A stretch of DNA of 64,000 nucleotides from Hormoscilla sp. GUM202 (lineage in GTDB: Bacteria; Cyanobacteriota; Cyanobacteriia; Cyanobacteriales; Desertifilaceae). The notes under the pieces were generated by a model that did no database searches, was not told the DNA's origin, and saw only the letters and a program-made list of their open reading frames with translations. The translations under genes were made by a program, and so were the position numbers. The DNA lies in assembly GCA_005518205.2 (NCBI GenBank), contig RFFC02000013.1:1-64000 (forward strand), read 5' to 3'. This document shows, in pieces, positions 10,317-18,757 of the stretch; the stretch's first letter is position 1; each line of letters opens with the position of its first letter.

Positions 10317-11014
10317 AGTTAAAAATGGTTTACAGCACTCATTTATGGAAAAAGTATGGCATGCAATTGGCAATACAGCGCGTAAATTCGATAGCCAAGT
10401 GATAGCAAAAACTCACAACTACGAATGTATTCAAGCTGCTCATCAAGCTTTTACATAAAGTCAAATATACGATTTCAGATTGCATAGATTAAATAGAATT
10501 GATAATAACATTAGAGCAGTAAATTATAAGCGGGAAATTTGGGAGACGGCGATCGCTACTGGATTTGAGGTACGTTGATGTCACCAGCAAAAAGAAAACC
10601 AACCGCAATAGTTCAGTCTAAACAGCTGCTTGTTGAAGGTAACGATGACAAATATTTTTTTGAGGCTCTGTTAAAACATATGGGAATATCGGGAATTCAA
10701 ATTAAAGTGGCTGAAGGTGCAGATAATTTACGCTTATTTGTGGAAATGTTGACAATAGATGCAAATTTTCATACAGTGACATCGCTAGGAATTGTTAGGG
10801 ATGCAGATGAAAACGCGGCCAGTAAATTTCAGAGTGTATGTGATGCTCTAAGAAATGCAAATTTGCCAGTTCCCAGGGAACAGATAAGGCCGACAGGCGA
10901 TCGACCGCAAGTAAGTGTTCTAATTCTGCCAGATACCACAAGTCCAGGAACGTTAGAAACACTGTGCTTGCGAACGGTTAGCGAAGACCCAGTGATGAGT
11001 TGTATCGAGGAATA

Positions 11015-12037
11015 CAGCATTTATCATAAAGATGAGGTACAATAGTGAGGTCAGCAGTAGAACCCTCGAAAACCATGAAGCCCTATTCAGTTGATCTCCG
11101 CCAGAAAATTATAGAAACCTATGAAAATGAGGAGATATCACAAAGACAACTAGCCAAAAGATTCCGAGTAGCATTCAGTTTCGTTATCAAAATTCTCAAG
11201 CAGTACCGGTCCACTGGCAACTTGAAGCCGGGTATTAGCACCGGTCGTCCCCTCAAGCTCAACCAGTCCCAACAGGAAAAGCTCAAAGTTTTAGTAGAGG
11301 AAAATAATGATTGGACATTGTCAGAATATCAGTCAGAATTAGAAAAACAGACGGAGGTAAAAGTCAGCCGTTCCACAATAGACAGAATGATTAAACGGTC
11401 GGGATTGACCGTAAAAAAAAAGGCATTACATCCGACGGAAAAGAGAAGTTCTCGAGTTCAGCAGTTAAGGTTAGACTACTGGAAAGAGATAGAAGGAATT
11501 GAGCCTACTGACCTCATTTTTCTGGATGAATCGGGCTGCAACCTGGCTTTAACACGGATGTATGCCCGCTCACAATGTGGTCTGAGAGCTTATGGAAGTA
11601 AACCCAGTAAGCGAGGACAAAATGTTTCAATAGTTGGGGCAGTTAGTCTCAATGGGATAGTGAGTTCATTGAATATTTTAGGTGCTTATGATAGCTTAAC
11701 ATTTGAGGCATTTGTGATTCGACACTTAGTGCCAAAGCTGTGGAAAGGAGCTTGTGTTGTGATGGACAACTGTACAATTCATAAGGGAGATGTAATCCGA
11801 CAAGCTATTGAAAAAGTGGGGGCGCGGTTAGTCTATCTTCCTCCTTATTCGCCAGACTTCTCTCCAATTGAAAATATTTGGTCAAAGCTGAAGAGTTATC
11901 TCAAGAAACTAGAAGCCAGAACCTATCGGGCCTTAGTAGATGGCATTCAGGAGGGCTTTGCTACCATCAACCTGCAAGATATCCACAACTGGTTCACCCA
12001 CTGTTGCTACTGTACCTCACCATTTTGATAAATGCTA
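11015..12037 (+). mobile_element. IS630-family insertion sequence, copy 1
   Basis: A 1023-base element with terminal inverted repeats of about 27 bases (CAGCATTTATCATAAAGATG at the left; TAGCATTTATCAAAATGGTG read inward from the right). The TA target dinucleotide is duplicated at 11013-11014 and 12038-12039. The second copy at 54656-55678 has the same length and encodes an identical protein, implying recent transposition. The interrupted gene is the DUF3226-like nuclease. Confidence 0.92.
11075..12028 (+). CDS. IS630-family transposase
   Basis: This DDE transposase catalyses cut-and-paste movement at TA sites. The N-terminal helix-turn-helix region (MKPYSVDLRQKIIETY onward, about residues 1-110) is followed by the catalytic triad in LIFLDESGCNLAL, CVVMDNCTIHKGD and YSPDFSPIENIWSK. 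Length is about 317 residues from the ATG at 11075; an in-frame GTG at 11045 is possible but lies just inside the inverted repeat. It appears intact, and its protein is identical to that of the copy at 54665-55618, so it is probably active or recently so. Confidence 0.93.
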   Translation: MKPYSVDLRQKIIETYENEEISQRQLAKRFRVAFSFVIKILKQYRSTGNLKPGISTGRPLKLNQSQQEKLKVLVEENNDWTLSEYQSELEKQTEVKVSRSTIDRMIKRSGLTVKKKALHPTEKRSSRVQQLRLDYWKEIEGIEPTDLIFLDESGCNLALTRMYARSQCGLRAYGSKPSKRGQNVSIVGAVSLNGIVSSLNILGAYDSLTFEAFVIRHLVPKLWKGACVVMDNCTIHKGDVIRQAIEKVGARLVYLPPYSPDFSPIENIWSKLKSYLKKLEARTYRALVDGIQEGFATINLQDIHNWFTHCCYCTSPF

Positions 12038-12259
12038 TATTTCGACTGCTTGCAGCAACGGGTGGCCAAACCGCCCAAAAGTAAAGATATGGATAAAGCT
12101 AAAGTGAAGGTGTTTTTGGCTTCAAGAGAGGATCCGACATTGCTGCTGGGACAAGCGGCTCAGCGGAAATACTGGAATTGGGATAGCCCTGCCCTCTCTC
12201 CAGTAAAATAATTTATACAAGCACTATAGATGAAAATCGAGTAAAGTATCGTGGAGAGC

Positions 12260-12349
12260 ATTCATATGACAGGTATTAGCTGTTATGGTTACACCGGTCT
12301 ATTGCCGGAAGAACGGATGCTGGGATAATGGTTTGAGGTAGACTCTACC
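12260..12349 (+). pseudogene. degenerate partial copy of the folB 5' end
   Basis: About 90 bases repeat the start of the intact folB gene 120 bases downstream: HMTGISCYGYTGLLPEER against HVTGIRCYGYTGLLPEEQ, then WFEVDST against WFEVDLT. A TAA replaces the Gln codon after MLG, and similarity ends soon after. This is a local tandem duplication that has since drifted. The spacer resembles the region in front of the intact gene. Confidence 0.85.
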
Positions 12350-12381
12350 GCATTAGAGATTAAGTCTGGAGTCAAAAGCTG

Positions 12382-12771
12382 ATGGATTGTATTCACGTGA
12401 CAGGCATTCGCTGCTATGGTTACACCGGTCTATTGCCAGAAGAGCAGGTGCTGGGACAATGGTTTGAGGTAGACTTGACCTTATGGTTGGATTTGTCTCC
12501 ATCTGGTGAAAGTGACGCGATCGCAGATACGATAAATTACGGCAAAGCGGTGGATACGGTACAGCAGTTGGTGAAGACATCCAAATTTGCTTTGATAGAA
12601 CGGTTGGCAAAGGCGATCGCAGATGCTATCATAGAAATGGAGGAACATTCGTCCAACCCGAGCCGTCTACAGCAAGTAAAAGTCCACTTAACCAAAGTAT
12701 CACCCCCAATACCGGACTTTGACGGTCACGTCAGTATTGAACTGACAAGAGCAAATCCTAAGTTGTCCTAA
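12382..12771 (+). CDS. folB: dihydroneopterin aldolase
   Basis: FolB cleaves 7,8-dihydroneopterin to 6-hydroxymethyl-7,8-dihydropterin and glycolaldehyde in folate synthesis. The 129-residue protein is family length. It contains the N-terminal IRCYGYTGLLPEEQ (active-site Tyr and Glu region), INYGKAVDTVQQL, LIERLAKAIADAI and the C-terminal VKVHLTKVSPPIP with the conserved Lys. The start at 12382 yields MDCIHVTGIRC, as in homologues. A broken duplicate of the first 90 bases sits immediately upstream. No other folate genes are nearby. Confidence 0.94.
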   Translation: MDCIHVTGIRCYGYTGLLPEEQVLGQWFEVDLTLWLDLSPSGESDAIADTINYGKAVDTVQQLVKTSKFALIERLAKAIADAIIEMEEHSSNPSRLQQVKVHLTKVSPPIPDFDGHVSIELTRANPKLS

Positions 12772-12904
12772 ATTGCCAAAGGCTTTGCCACAAGCGGGAT
12801 TGAACCTCCTCCGGTCTGCCCCATGGTGAGAAAAGCCGCAAGCTGAAGTACGGTTGCACCCACTTGGCGGGCAAGGTTTAGCTGTTAGATTAAGTGTACA
12901 AACA

Positions 12905-13012
12905 ATGAGTAACAACCCAAAAGGTGCAGCCGCAACGAGAATAGATCGCCAAGCGCGGCTTCAACCCGAACAGTTGGAGACCGCCGCCCCCAAAAATGTA
13001 TGGAGCTACTAA
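12905..13012 (+). CDS. possible small ORF upstream of DUF760 gene
   Basis: A 35-codon frame beginning MSNNPKGAAATRIDRQ ends with a TAA at 13010-13012, one base before the ATG of the DUF760 gene. I do not recognise the peptide. Tight spacing would permit translational coupling, and the composition (Ala, Arg, Gln-rich, no stretches of low complexity) is compatible with coding. It may equally be chance. Confidence 0.25.
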   Translation: MSNNPKGAAATRIDRQARLQPEQLETAAPKNVWSY

Positions 13013-13013
13013 A

Positions 13014-13367
13014 ATGAACAACCCATCCGATCAAAACCAAGAATTCTTTGACAGTGACGCTGAGTCCAACAACAACAATAACATACTATGGCAGTATGTT
13101 CAGTCTCTCAGTCCAGAAACGGTGGCGCAGCTGTCAAAACCGACATCTCAAGAAGTTTTCCAGGTGATGGAGCACAATATTGTTGGATTGCTAGGTCACT
13201 TGCCTTCAGAACACTTCGGTGTAACGGTGAGCACAAATCGTGAAAACCTAGGTAGATTATTAGCTTCGGCGATGATGAGTGGGTACTTTCTGCGTAATGC
13301 TGAGCAGCGCCTGACTTTTGAAAAGTCTTTGCAAATGGCCCCGACTAATACTCCTGAGAATGAATAG
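13014..13367 (+). CDS. DUF760 family protein
   Basis: A 117-residue protein of the cyanobacterial/plastid DUF760 family, function not established. The recognisable core is LWQYVQSLSPETVAQLSKP, NIVGLLGHLPSEHFGVTVST and ENLGRLLASAMMSGYFLRNA. No signal peptide or membrane segment is visible. I start at 13014 (MNNPSDQNQEFF), although the frame is open to 12996. A hairpin that could terminate transcription follows at 13401. Confidence 0.88.
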   Translation: MNNPSDQNQEFFDSDAESNNNNNILWQYVQSLSPETVAQLSKPTSQEVFQVMEHNIVGLLGHLPSEHFGVTVSTNRENLGRLLASAMMSGYFLRNAEQRLTFEKSLQMAPTNTPENE

Positions 13368-13400
13368 GTAGTCAGTTGTAAAACGCGCCGAGGTAGAGTC

Positions 13401-13430
13401 TCGGCAGACTAAACTAAAGTCTGCCGAATT
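13401..13430 (+). terminator. hairpin downstream of the DUF760 gene
   Basis: TCGGCAGACT pairs with AGTCTGCCGA around a short AACTAA-type loop, about 35 bases after the DUF760 stop. There is no run of T after it, so a dispersed palindrome with incidental terminator activity is possible. Confidence 0.4.
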
Positions 13431-13480
13431 CTCCAGTTTTGGATCTGATGTTAAGCTTAAAATAGCTCCAAAAATTATAC

Positions 13481-13930
13481 ATGGGTGATATTTCTGGCTC
13501 TCTGCCTCATAAGTCGATCGGGGTGGCTGCGATCTGGAACGCTGATGGAACAATTCTGATAGACCGGCGACGCCCGTCAGGGCTGCTGGGAGGTCTTTGG
13601 GAGTTCCCAGGTGGCAAACTGGAGGCGGGTGAAACATTCCCAGAATGCATTAAACGAGAAATATTAGAAGAGTTGGCAATTGAAATTGAAGTGGGCGATC
13701 GCCTAATTACGATCGACCACAGTTATAGGGACTTCCACGTTACCCTAAATGTCTATCACTGTCGCCACATTAGCGGGGTTCCTCAGACGATCGAATGCGA
13801 TGAGGTTCGCTGGGTAACCTTAGATGAAATTGACCAGTTTACCTTTCCCGATGCCAATTTGCAGATTATTGATGCCCTACGGGAATATGTTAGGAAGAGA
13901 GAGAATGGAGAATTGAGAATGGAGAATTGA
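13481..13930 (+). CDS. mutT: NUDIX hydrolase, MutT-like (8-oxo-dGTP diphosphatase)
   Basis: The NUDIX box is complete: GGKLEAGETFPE runs into REILEELAI (GX5EX7REUXEEXGU pattern, about residues 46-68). FPGGKL preceding it, the RRRPSGLLGGLWEFPGG context and the C-terminal VRWVTLDEIDQF fit MutT-type enzymes that hydrolyse oxidised dGTP. The 149-residue length is usual, although the last residues (RENGELRMEN) are encoded by a GAGAATGGAGAATTGA repeat tract, suggesting that the stop codon now lies in dispersed repeat sequence. The MutT assignment is likely; another NUDIX substrate cannot be excluded. Confidence 0.85.
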   Translation: MGDISGSLPHKSIGVAAIWNADGTILIDRRRPSGLLGGLWEFPGGKLEAGETFPECIKREILEELAIEIEVGDRLITIDHSYRDFHVTLNVYHCRHISGVPQTIECDEVRWVTLDEIDQFTFPDANLQIIDALREYVRKRENGELRMEN

Positions 13931-13971
13931 ACAATTAGCAATTAGCAATTATGATATAAGACTTCGTATGT

Positions 13972-15206
13972 TTATACAGATTTCTTCCGGCCTTTAACTG
14001 TGACAGTGCCAAGTTTGTTAAATTCAAATATATCTTTAGTGACATGGTAAACGGACTGAGAACATAGAATTTGTCCCCCCTTAGCCATTGATTGTAGCCG
14101 AGATGCGATATTTACTTCATCGCCGATCGCAGTATAGTCCAAGTGCTGGGGCGAACCAATATTACCAACAACTACTTCTCCAGCACTAATGCCAATACCT
14201 GTGGCAAAATTATCCCTAATCCAAGGGACTGGTATTGTGGCAATTCGTCGCTGCATGTCGATCGCCGCCGCGATCGCTCTTTTTTCTTGGTCTACAAGTG
14301 GGTAGGGAGCGCCAAACATAGCTACAATCATATCGCCGACAAATTTATTCACCGTGCCTTGATGACTGAAGATCGCCGACACCATCTGGGTGAAATATTC
14401 ATTCAAGTACATCACTATTTCTTCCGGTGCTAGTTCTTCACACTTGCTAGTAAAATTTCTAATGTCAGAAAATAGCACCACTATGTTTCGCTTAGTAGGG
14501 TTGAGAGAAATTGCTCCTTTTTCGGAGATCGCTGCTTGCACGACTTGGGGAGACAGATATCTTTCCAGATTACTCTTTATCCGTTCTTCCCGTAATTTGT
14601 TTTCATGCAACAGCGCATTCTCGATCGCTGCTGCTGCTTGTGATGTCAGTGCCGTGAATAATTTCAAATCCTGTGCTGTATACTCAACGGGGTTGGTACT
14701 GCTAATATTAATTACACCAATCGTTCCTGACTGGGTTGTTAAATGCGCACAAATCAGTGAATGAATCATATTTTCTCCCGGCTGGATATATCGGGGGTCC
14801 GACTGCACGTCATTCACTATTTCCGCTTTGCCCTCCTGCAACACGTGACAGGCTATCACTTCACCCGATCGCATCAATATTTTCTGCCTGTATTCTTTCC
14901 CCCAGGCTGTGTTTCTATTTCCTCATTCAGCAACATTACCGAAGCACTTGTTGCCTCGATCAGTTTTATGGCTTCATCAAGCACCAATTTTGTTACTTCC
15001 TTAACTCCCAGACAGCTAGCTATTTTGCCCGAAATGTCGTACAAAAAATTTATTTCTTCATACTTTTCTAACGAATCTGTTGCTAGAATCTTTTTTTCAT
15101 ACTCTTTGCTAGCAATGTAACCGAGCATCTCAGCTACACAAGCTGCTCGATCGGCTCCCATTACCCAGCCAATTACTAGTGAAAGATTTACTTTGAGTTC
15201 TGACAA
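13972..15206 (-). pseudogene. GAF-domain adenylate/guanylate cyclase, frameshifted
   Basis: Two overlapping frames make one gene. The N-terminal frame (15206-14874) begins MSELKVNLSLVIGWVMG and enters a GAF domain (TKLVLDEAIKLIEATSASVM). The second (to 13972) continues the GAF fold from GKEYRQKILMRSGEVIACHV and then has a class III cyclase domain: VVLFSDIRNFTS with a metal Asp, FVGDMIVAMFGAP with the second Asp, and YTAIGDEVNIASRLQ. The frames meet near 14915 beside a GGGGG run, with a few residues apparently lost. The product ends at GRKKSV with a TAA, followed in frame by TYEVLY, the expected tail, so a CAA-to-TAA change may have shortened it too. A catalytic fragment could still be made. 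Confidence 0.8.
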
Positions 15207-15467
15207 ATATGAATCAGTAATTTACACAAGAGTTGGGCTGGTTAGATTGCGAATTGGTGCGTTGATTTTAGAAGTAGTATATCTGGGTGATGGCGCTGAA
15301 AATTTTGAGGTTAACCAATACCATGCAATGGAAGCGCAATGTTTACAGGAACTCTATCAAACCCCGATGTTGTCGTATGAGTAACATATGTGAGCAAGTG
15401 AGGTCCATACTTGAAACCCAAGACTGGTAAGGATTTCAGTTTTTGGAGAGGTCTAATCCATATTCCG

Positions 15468-15600
15468 AAACGCTCTGATATGGCGGTAAGTTCTACCGTG
15501 TCAGTCTGTGGAGTAGGCAAACCCTCTAGTCATCAGGCTAGCGCTCCGACGAAGCAGAAAGTAAGCGCCTACCTATGTACAGCTTTGTCTAGACTTTGGC
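15468..15600 (+). pseudogene. possible TnpB (IS200/IS605) C-terminal scrap
   Basis: A short frame reads MAVSSTVSVCGVGKPSSHQA followed by KQKVSAY. This resembles the variable C-terminal tail that often follows the zinc-finger region of cyanobacterial TnpB proteins (LAVSSTVSACG-type). Nothing upstream in 15207-15467 shows the catalytic or zinc-finger motifs. The remaining sequence up to 15838 holds no recognised gene. Low confidence. Confidence 0.3.
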
Positions 15601-15838
15601 AGTTTTGGGTAGGTATTACGGAGCGGTTTAGCCCCTAGCTTGCCAGACAGTTCTCCAAGAGATCCCGATCACAACAACTCTTTGAGATAATCGCTAGCAT
15701 GACGATAGTCAGTTGACATTTTCTTCTCCTTTATCCGTGACGTGGGGCACCGCAGGGGGGAGTCTCGACTGCCGTAGGACTTGTCCCGCCTGTCCGTGAT
15801 ATGTCAATATTAAACTGGATATGAGAACTTAAAGAAAG

Positions 15839-16753
15839 ATGTTGCCTCAGCCACCGTCAACTCAACCCTGGTACTCTAAAATTGGCGCTCAACGCGATTG
15901 GATCTGGCGCGGTTGGCAAATTCGCTATACTTATATCCGTTCTGGCGCTGATAGGACACCCTTGGTTTTCCTGCATGGTTTTGGGTCTGCGATCGGTCAA
16001 TGGCGCTACAACTTACAGCCCCTGAGTGAAGATCGTACTGTCTATGGGCTGGACTTGCTGGGGTTTGGCGCTTCCCAAAAAGCACCTGCTGAGTACGGAG
16101 TTGAACTATGGATGGCCCAAGTGTATGACTTCTGGCGCAGTTTTATTCAAACCCCGATTGTCCTCGTAGGCCACTCCCTTGGCGGTGCAGTAGCCCTAGC
16201 AGCTGCGGCCAGTTACCCAGAAATGGTGCAGGGTTTGGTATTGCTGACCGTGCCACCTTCTGTACAAGAAAGATCCTCTTCCAAATTACAAGCCTTAGGC
16301 GCGTCTATGGAAACAGCTTTCGCTTCTCCCTTGCTGTTGCGATCGCTTTTTCCCCTCTTCCGGCGTCCGGAAGTAATTCGCAAGGGTCTCAAGCTTGCCT
16401 ATGCTAACAAAGAAATGGTGACCGAAGAATTAGTCGCCCTATTTGCCGACCCACCCCGAGACAGAGGGGCCGCAGGAGTATTGTGCCGACTGTTCCGAGT
16501 GAAAAACCGACGAGACTATACACCTAACGTAAAGGTAACGCTACCGCAACTAGAAATGCCGATTCTGATGTTGTGGGGAAAACAAGACCGAGTGATTCCC
16601 CTAGACTGGGGACGTAAGTTAGCACCACTTAACCCCAAATTAGAGTTTGTCGAGATTGAAAATGCAGGTCATTGCGCTTACGATGAATGTCCCGATATAG
16701 TCAATCATAAAATTATCACTTGGCTAAAATCTCATCTCATGCCCCCTCTTTAA
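15839..16753 (+). CDS. alpha/beta hydrolase
   Basis: A 304-residue alpha/beta-hydrolase. It shows PLVFLHGFGSAIGQWRY (oxyanion HG motif, about 41-57), the nucleophile elbow VLVGHSLGGAVAL (Ser about 114), the acid in MLWGKQDRVIPLD and the catalytic His in ENAGHCAYDE near the C-terminus. A cap-like insertion lies between about 140 and 220. No signal peptide is visible. The family includes esterases, haloperoxidase-like and pigment-related hydrolases, and the substrate is not predictable. The only in-frame start giving a complete N-terminus is the ATG at 15839. Confidence 0.88.
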   Translation: MLPQPPSTQPWYSKIGAQRDWIWRGWQIRYTYIRSGADRTPLVFLHGFGSAIGQWRYNLQPLSEDRTVYGLDLLGFGASQKAPAEYGVELWMAQVYDFWRSFIQTPIVLVGHSLGGAVALAAAASYPEMVQGLVLLTVPPSVQERSSSKLQALGASMETAFASPLLLRSLFPLFRRPEVIRKGLKLAYANKEMVTEELVALFADPPRDRGAAGVLCRLFRVKNRRDYTPNVKVTLPQLEMPILMLWGKQDRVIPLDWGRKLAPLNPKLEFVEIENAGHCAYDECPDIVNHKIITWLKSHLMPPL

Positions 16754-17100
16754 GAACCGTTTGTAGTAAGGACTAAAGTCCTTACCGCTGATGTTTATGT
16801 CCCTTGCACTTGAGCTAAAAACCAGATGCAGACTTCAGTATTATCCATTTGGCGCGATCGCTGTAAACCCTCCGCCAACAGGGCCATTTATTATCAGGGT
16901 AATACCTGAGATTCTGTAGCTTACCTTGATTATAGGTCAGAGATAATGTCCGCACCCGATCTGCCTGAGAGCAACAGGGTGGCCCGCAAAGAAACTTATG
17001 GACTACCGGTAGCGGCACATAGCAAGGACTAAAGTCCTTACTACAAACCGTCGCCAATGTTTAAGTTTTGTTAATTTTTCTGAGATTTGCCCCCAAAGTA
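16754..17100. repeat. intergenic region with GGACTAAAGTCC palindromes
   Basis: Palindromes with the core AAGGACTAAAGTCCTTAC occur at about 16763-16785 and 17027-17047, in opposite flank orientation (GTTTGTAGT before the first, ACTACAAAC after the second). The same family recurs near 20811, 33153 and 33221, with a variant (AAGCGCTTTAGCGCTTAC) at 29299. The 240 bases between the two copies hold no recognised gene. Confidence 0.75.
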
Positions 17101-17179
17101 GGATAAACTGTACATATGGATACAGAACAAAGTTATGAGAGGGTGAAATGGACCGCTATTGGACAAGAGGTGATTCATC

Positions 17180-17593
17180 ATGAAATTGTCTTTTCGTGGT
17201 ATCTACTACCAAGATGAGCCGATCACAAGGGAGATGAGCGAGGAGATTCCTGGTGAGTACCGGGGTCAAGATTGCCAATTATGGCGCTATCCCAGGCACG
17301 TGCCGGTACAAAAAAAGCAAGGGCCGATCGATCTGAAATGTCGCGGTATTGCTTATAGCACCCACCAAACGGCGGAACCTGAGTTTGCCGCTCTCAATGT
17401 TAAATCGGTAGTGAGTGAAGGAGATACTCTCATGTCAACAGCAAAATCCCGTCACAGCGTCAAGCAAGAAGTCGCCAAAGTGCATCGCGCCAATATTCTC
17501 GAAAATCTGGAACATCGGTTACAGGTTGCCAGATCCAGAGGGGACCAAGAGTTGGTCCGTCAGCTGGAGAAGGAAAAAGAACAAATTTCTTAA
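17180..17593 (+). CDS. DUF4278 domain protein with helical C-terminus
   Basis: The N-terminal 55 residues (MKLSFRGIYYQDEP, GEYRGQDCQLWRYPRHVPV, then DLKCRGIAY) match the small cyanobacterial DUF4278 domain, of unknown function. The C-terminal 55 residues are a charged helix (VHRANILENLEHRLQVARSR, then QLEKEKEQI), typical of small coiled-coil regulators. It may be a fusion or an internal start: an ATG within the frame at 17431 begins the helical part. GAGGTG precedes the ATG at 17180 as a ribosome-binding site. A 33-codon frame from 17116 overlaps the start and could be a leader peptide or chance. Confidence 0.75.
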   Translation: MKLSFRGIYYQDEPITREMSEEIPGEYRGQDCQLWRYPRHVPVQKKQGPIDLKCRGIAYSTHQTAEPEFAALNVKSVVSEGDTLMSTAKSRHSVKQEVAKVHRANILENLEHRLQVARSRGDQELVRQLEKEKEQIS

Positions 17594-17766
17594 CCCATCC
17601 AGGGTGAACTATTTGACTGGTTCCCAGCCTCAGACTGGGAACGACGGTGGGAGCATCTCAATGCAAGAATTAAGAAACTCGGTTTTTCCTATACGCAGTG
17701 CCGCACGTTGCGCGTAAGGCACGTTGCGCAGGCGCTAAAAACCGGGTTTCTGGGTCGGGCGTAGAA

Positions 17767-17996
17767 ATGAGAGACAAATTAAGTGAATGGCAGTTTGGCA
17801 TTCATGATAATGGCATTGGCATAGAATCAGAACATTTTGAAAGCATCTTTGAGATTTTCCAACCTCTGCCGAGGAATATTCAGGCACTGGGATTGGTTTA
17901 GCCATCTGTAATAAGATTGTTGAGGCTCACCAGCATCTGGGTATAATCTGAGTTGGGTGTCGGCACTAGCTTTTACTTTACTATTCCTGAGTCATG
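17767..17996 (+). pseudogene. histidine kinase ATPase-domain remnant
   Basis: One frame reads FGIHDNGIGIESEHFESIFE (the N and G1 boxes of a HATPase_c domain). After a frameshift the next reads GTGIGLAICNKIVEAH (G2 box), and after another ELGVGTSFYFTIPES, the usual end of a histidine kinase. At least two frameshifts, no start and no dimerisation domain: a dead fragment. A CGGTTTTT / AAAAACCGGG palindromic repeat (17672-17748) sits just before it. Confidence 0.8.
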
Positions 17997-18066
17997 TTTG
18001 TAGACAGTTTACTTGACTATTAGATCGTAAAAAATCTGCTATTTCCCAGTTATAACGGAGTAGAAA

Positions 18067-18705
18067 ATGCTAGTAGAAGTCAAACAAGTAACCGTACCGC
18101 CAGGACAGCGAGTGCTGCTCAAAGATATCAGCTGGCAAGAGTTTGAAGCAATTTTAGAGGATTTAGGAGAACATCGCGGATCTAGAGTCGCTTATGATAA
18201 CGGCACCTTGGAAATCATGACACCATTACCTGAACGCGAAAGCGGAAAAGAAATTATTGGCGACTTAGTAAAAGCCCTTTTGGAAGAACTAGACATTGAA
18301 TTTTGGTGTCTCGGTTCTACAACTTTCAAAAATCAATTGATGCAGCAAGGTATAGAACCGGACAACTGTTTTTACATTGAAAATGAGGCAGCAGTTCGCG
18401 GCAAAGATCGCTTAGACTTGACAAAAGACCCCCCACCAGATTTGGCTTTAGAAATTGACGTGACTTCTCGTACCCATCCCAGTATATACGAGAAATTGGG
18501 AGTCTCAGAACTTTGGCGCTTCGAGAAAGGGAAGTTGAAAATTAATGTGCTGCAAAAAGGTCAGTATGTAGAATCAGATATTAGCCCTCATTTCCTGAAT
18601 TTGCCAGTAAAAGAGGTGATACCGCAATACCTCAATCAGTGTAAGATTCAGGGAAGGAATAAGACGATGAAAGCTTTTCGCGCTTGGGTGAGAGCACAAA
18701 TTTAA
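18067..18705 (+). CDS. Uma2 family (DUF820) putative endonuclease
   Basis: Uma2 proteins have a PD-(D/E)XK-like restriction fold and are greatly expanded in cyanobacteria; cellular roles are largely unknown. The 212-residue protein shows LKDISWQEFEAIL, GTLEIMTPLPERESGKEII, PPPDLALEIDVTSRTH (Asp and Glu of the active-site region) and YEKLGVSELWRFEKGKL (Lys). An A/G-rich ribosome-binding site (AACGGAGTAGAAA) precedes the ATG at 18067. Two further, more divergent Uma2 genes lie at 62404 and 63447. Confidence 0.88.
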   Translation: MLVEVKQVTVPPGQRVLLKDISWQEFEAILEDLGEHRGSRVAYDNGTLEIMTPLPERESGKEIIGDLVKALLEELDIEFWCLGSTTFKNQLMQQGIEPDNCFYIENEAAVRGKDRLDLTKDPPPDLALEIDVTSRTHPSIYEKLGVSELWRFEKGKLKINVLQKGQYVESDISPHFLNLPVKEVIPQYLNQCKIQGRNKTMKAFRAWVRAQI

Positions 18706-18757
18706 GCGCGGGTTTACAGGGGTTTAGGAAGGCGATAAAAACCGCACCAAGTCCCCT

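Larger units (their letters stand above)
9793..10577 (+). pseudogene. AAA ATPase (ABC/OLD-like) remnant, interrupted and nonsense-mutated
   Basis: Removing the 483-base element at 9834-10316 and one copy of its 9-base duplication joins a Walker B motif, AIVLIDEVKNGLQHS, to the following QVIAKTHNYECIQAAHQAF. This is the C-terminal part of an ATPase of the type that partners TOPRIM-like nucleases. An in-frame TAA follows (10456-10458), after which homologous-looking sequence continues in the same frame (YDFRLHRL, AIATGFEVR) to a TGA at 10576-10578. That stop overlaps the ATG of the next gene (TGATG), a sign of former translational coupling. Everything upstream of Walker B, including Walker A, is missing. 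Lesions: 5' truncation, element insertion and nonsense codon. The family call is by motif only. Confidence 0.7.
10578..12211 (+). pseudogene. DUF3226/TOPRIM-like nuclease gene split by an IS630 insertion
   Basis: The 5' part (10578-11014) encodes LLVEGNDDKYFFEALL and a second acidic motif, IVRDADEN; the Glu and Asp-x-Asp pattern fits a TOPRIM-type fold as in DUF3226/DUF4435 proteins. An IS630 copy interrupts it at a TA. Removing 11015-12037 plus one TA joins SCIEEY to FDCLQQRVAKPPKS, and the frame then runs to the stop at 12209-12211 (DSPALSPVK), giving a protein of about 203 residues. Its start overlaps the stop of the ATPase remnant. A P-loop ATPase plus TOPRIM-like partner resembles the PARIS anti-phage pair in architecture; that functional reading is inference. 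Confidence 0.78.

Noticed and set aside
12780..12900. Possible small RNA between folB and the DUF760 gene
   Set aside because: No convincing fold, promoter or terminator could be made by eye.
15193..15384. 63-codon plus-strand frame overlapping the cyclase start
   Set aside because: No recognisable motif, and it overlaps a divergent gene start; left unannotated.
16815..17057. 80-codon minus-strand frame between two GGACTAAAGTCC palindromes
   Set aside because: Part of it is repeat sequence and no family is recognised; likely chance.
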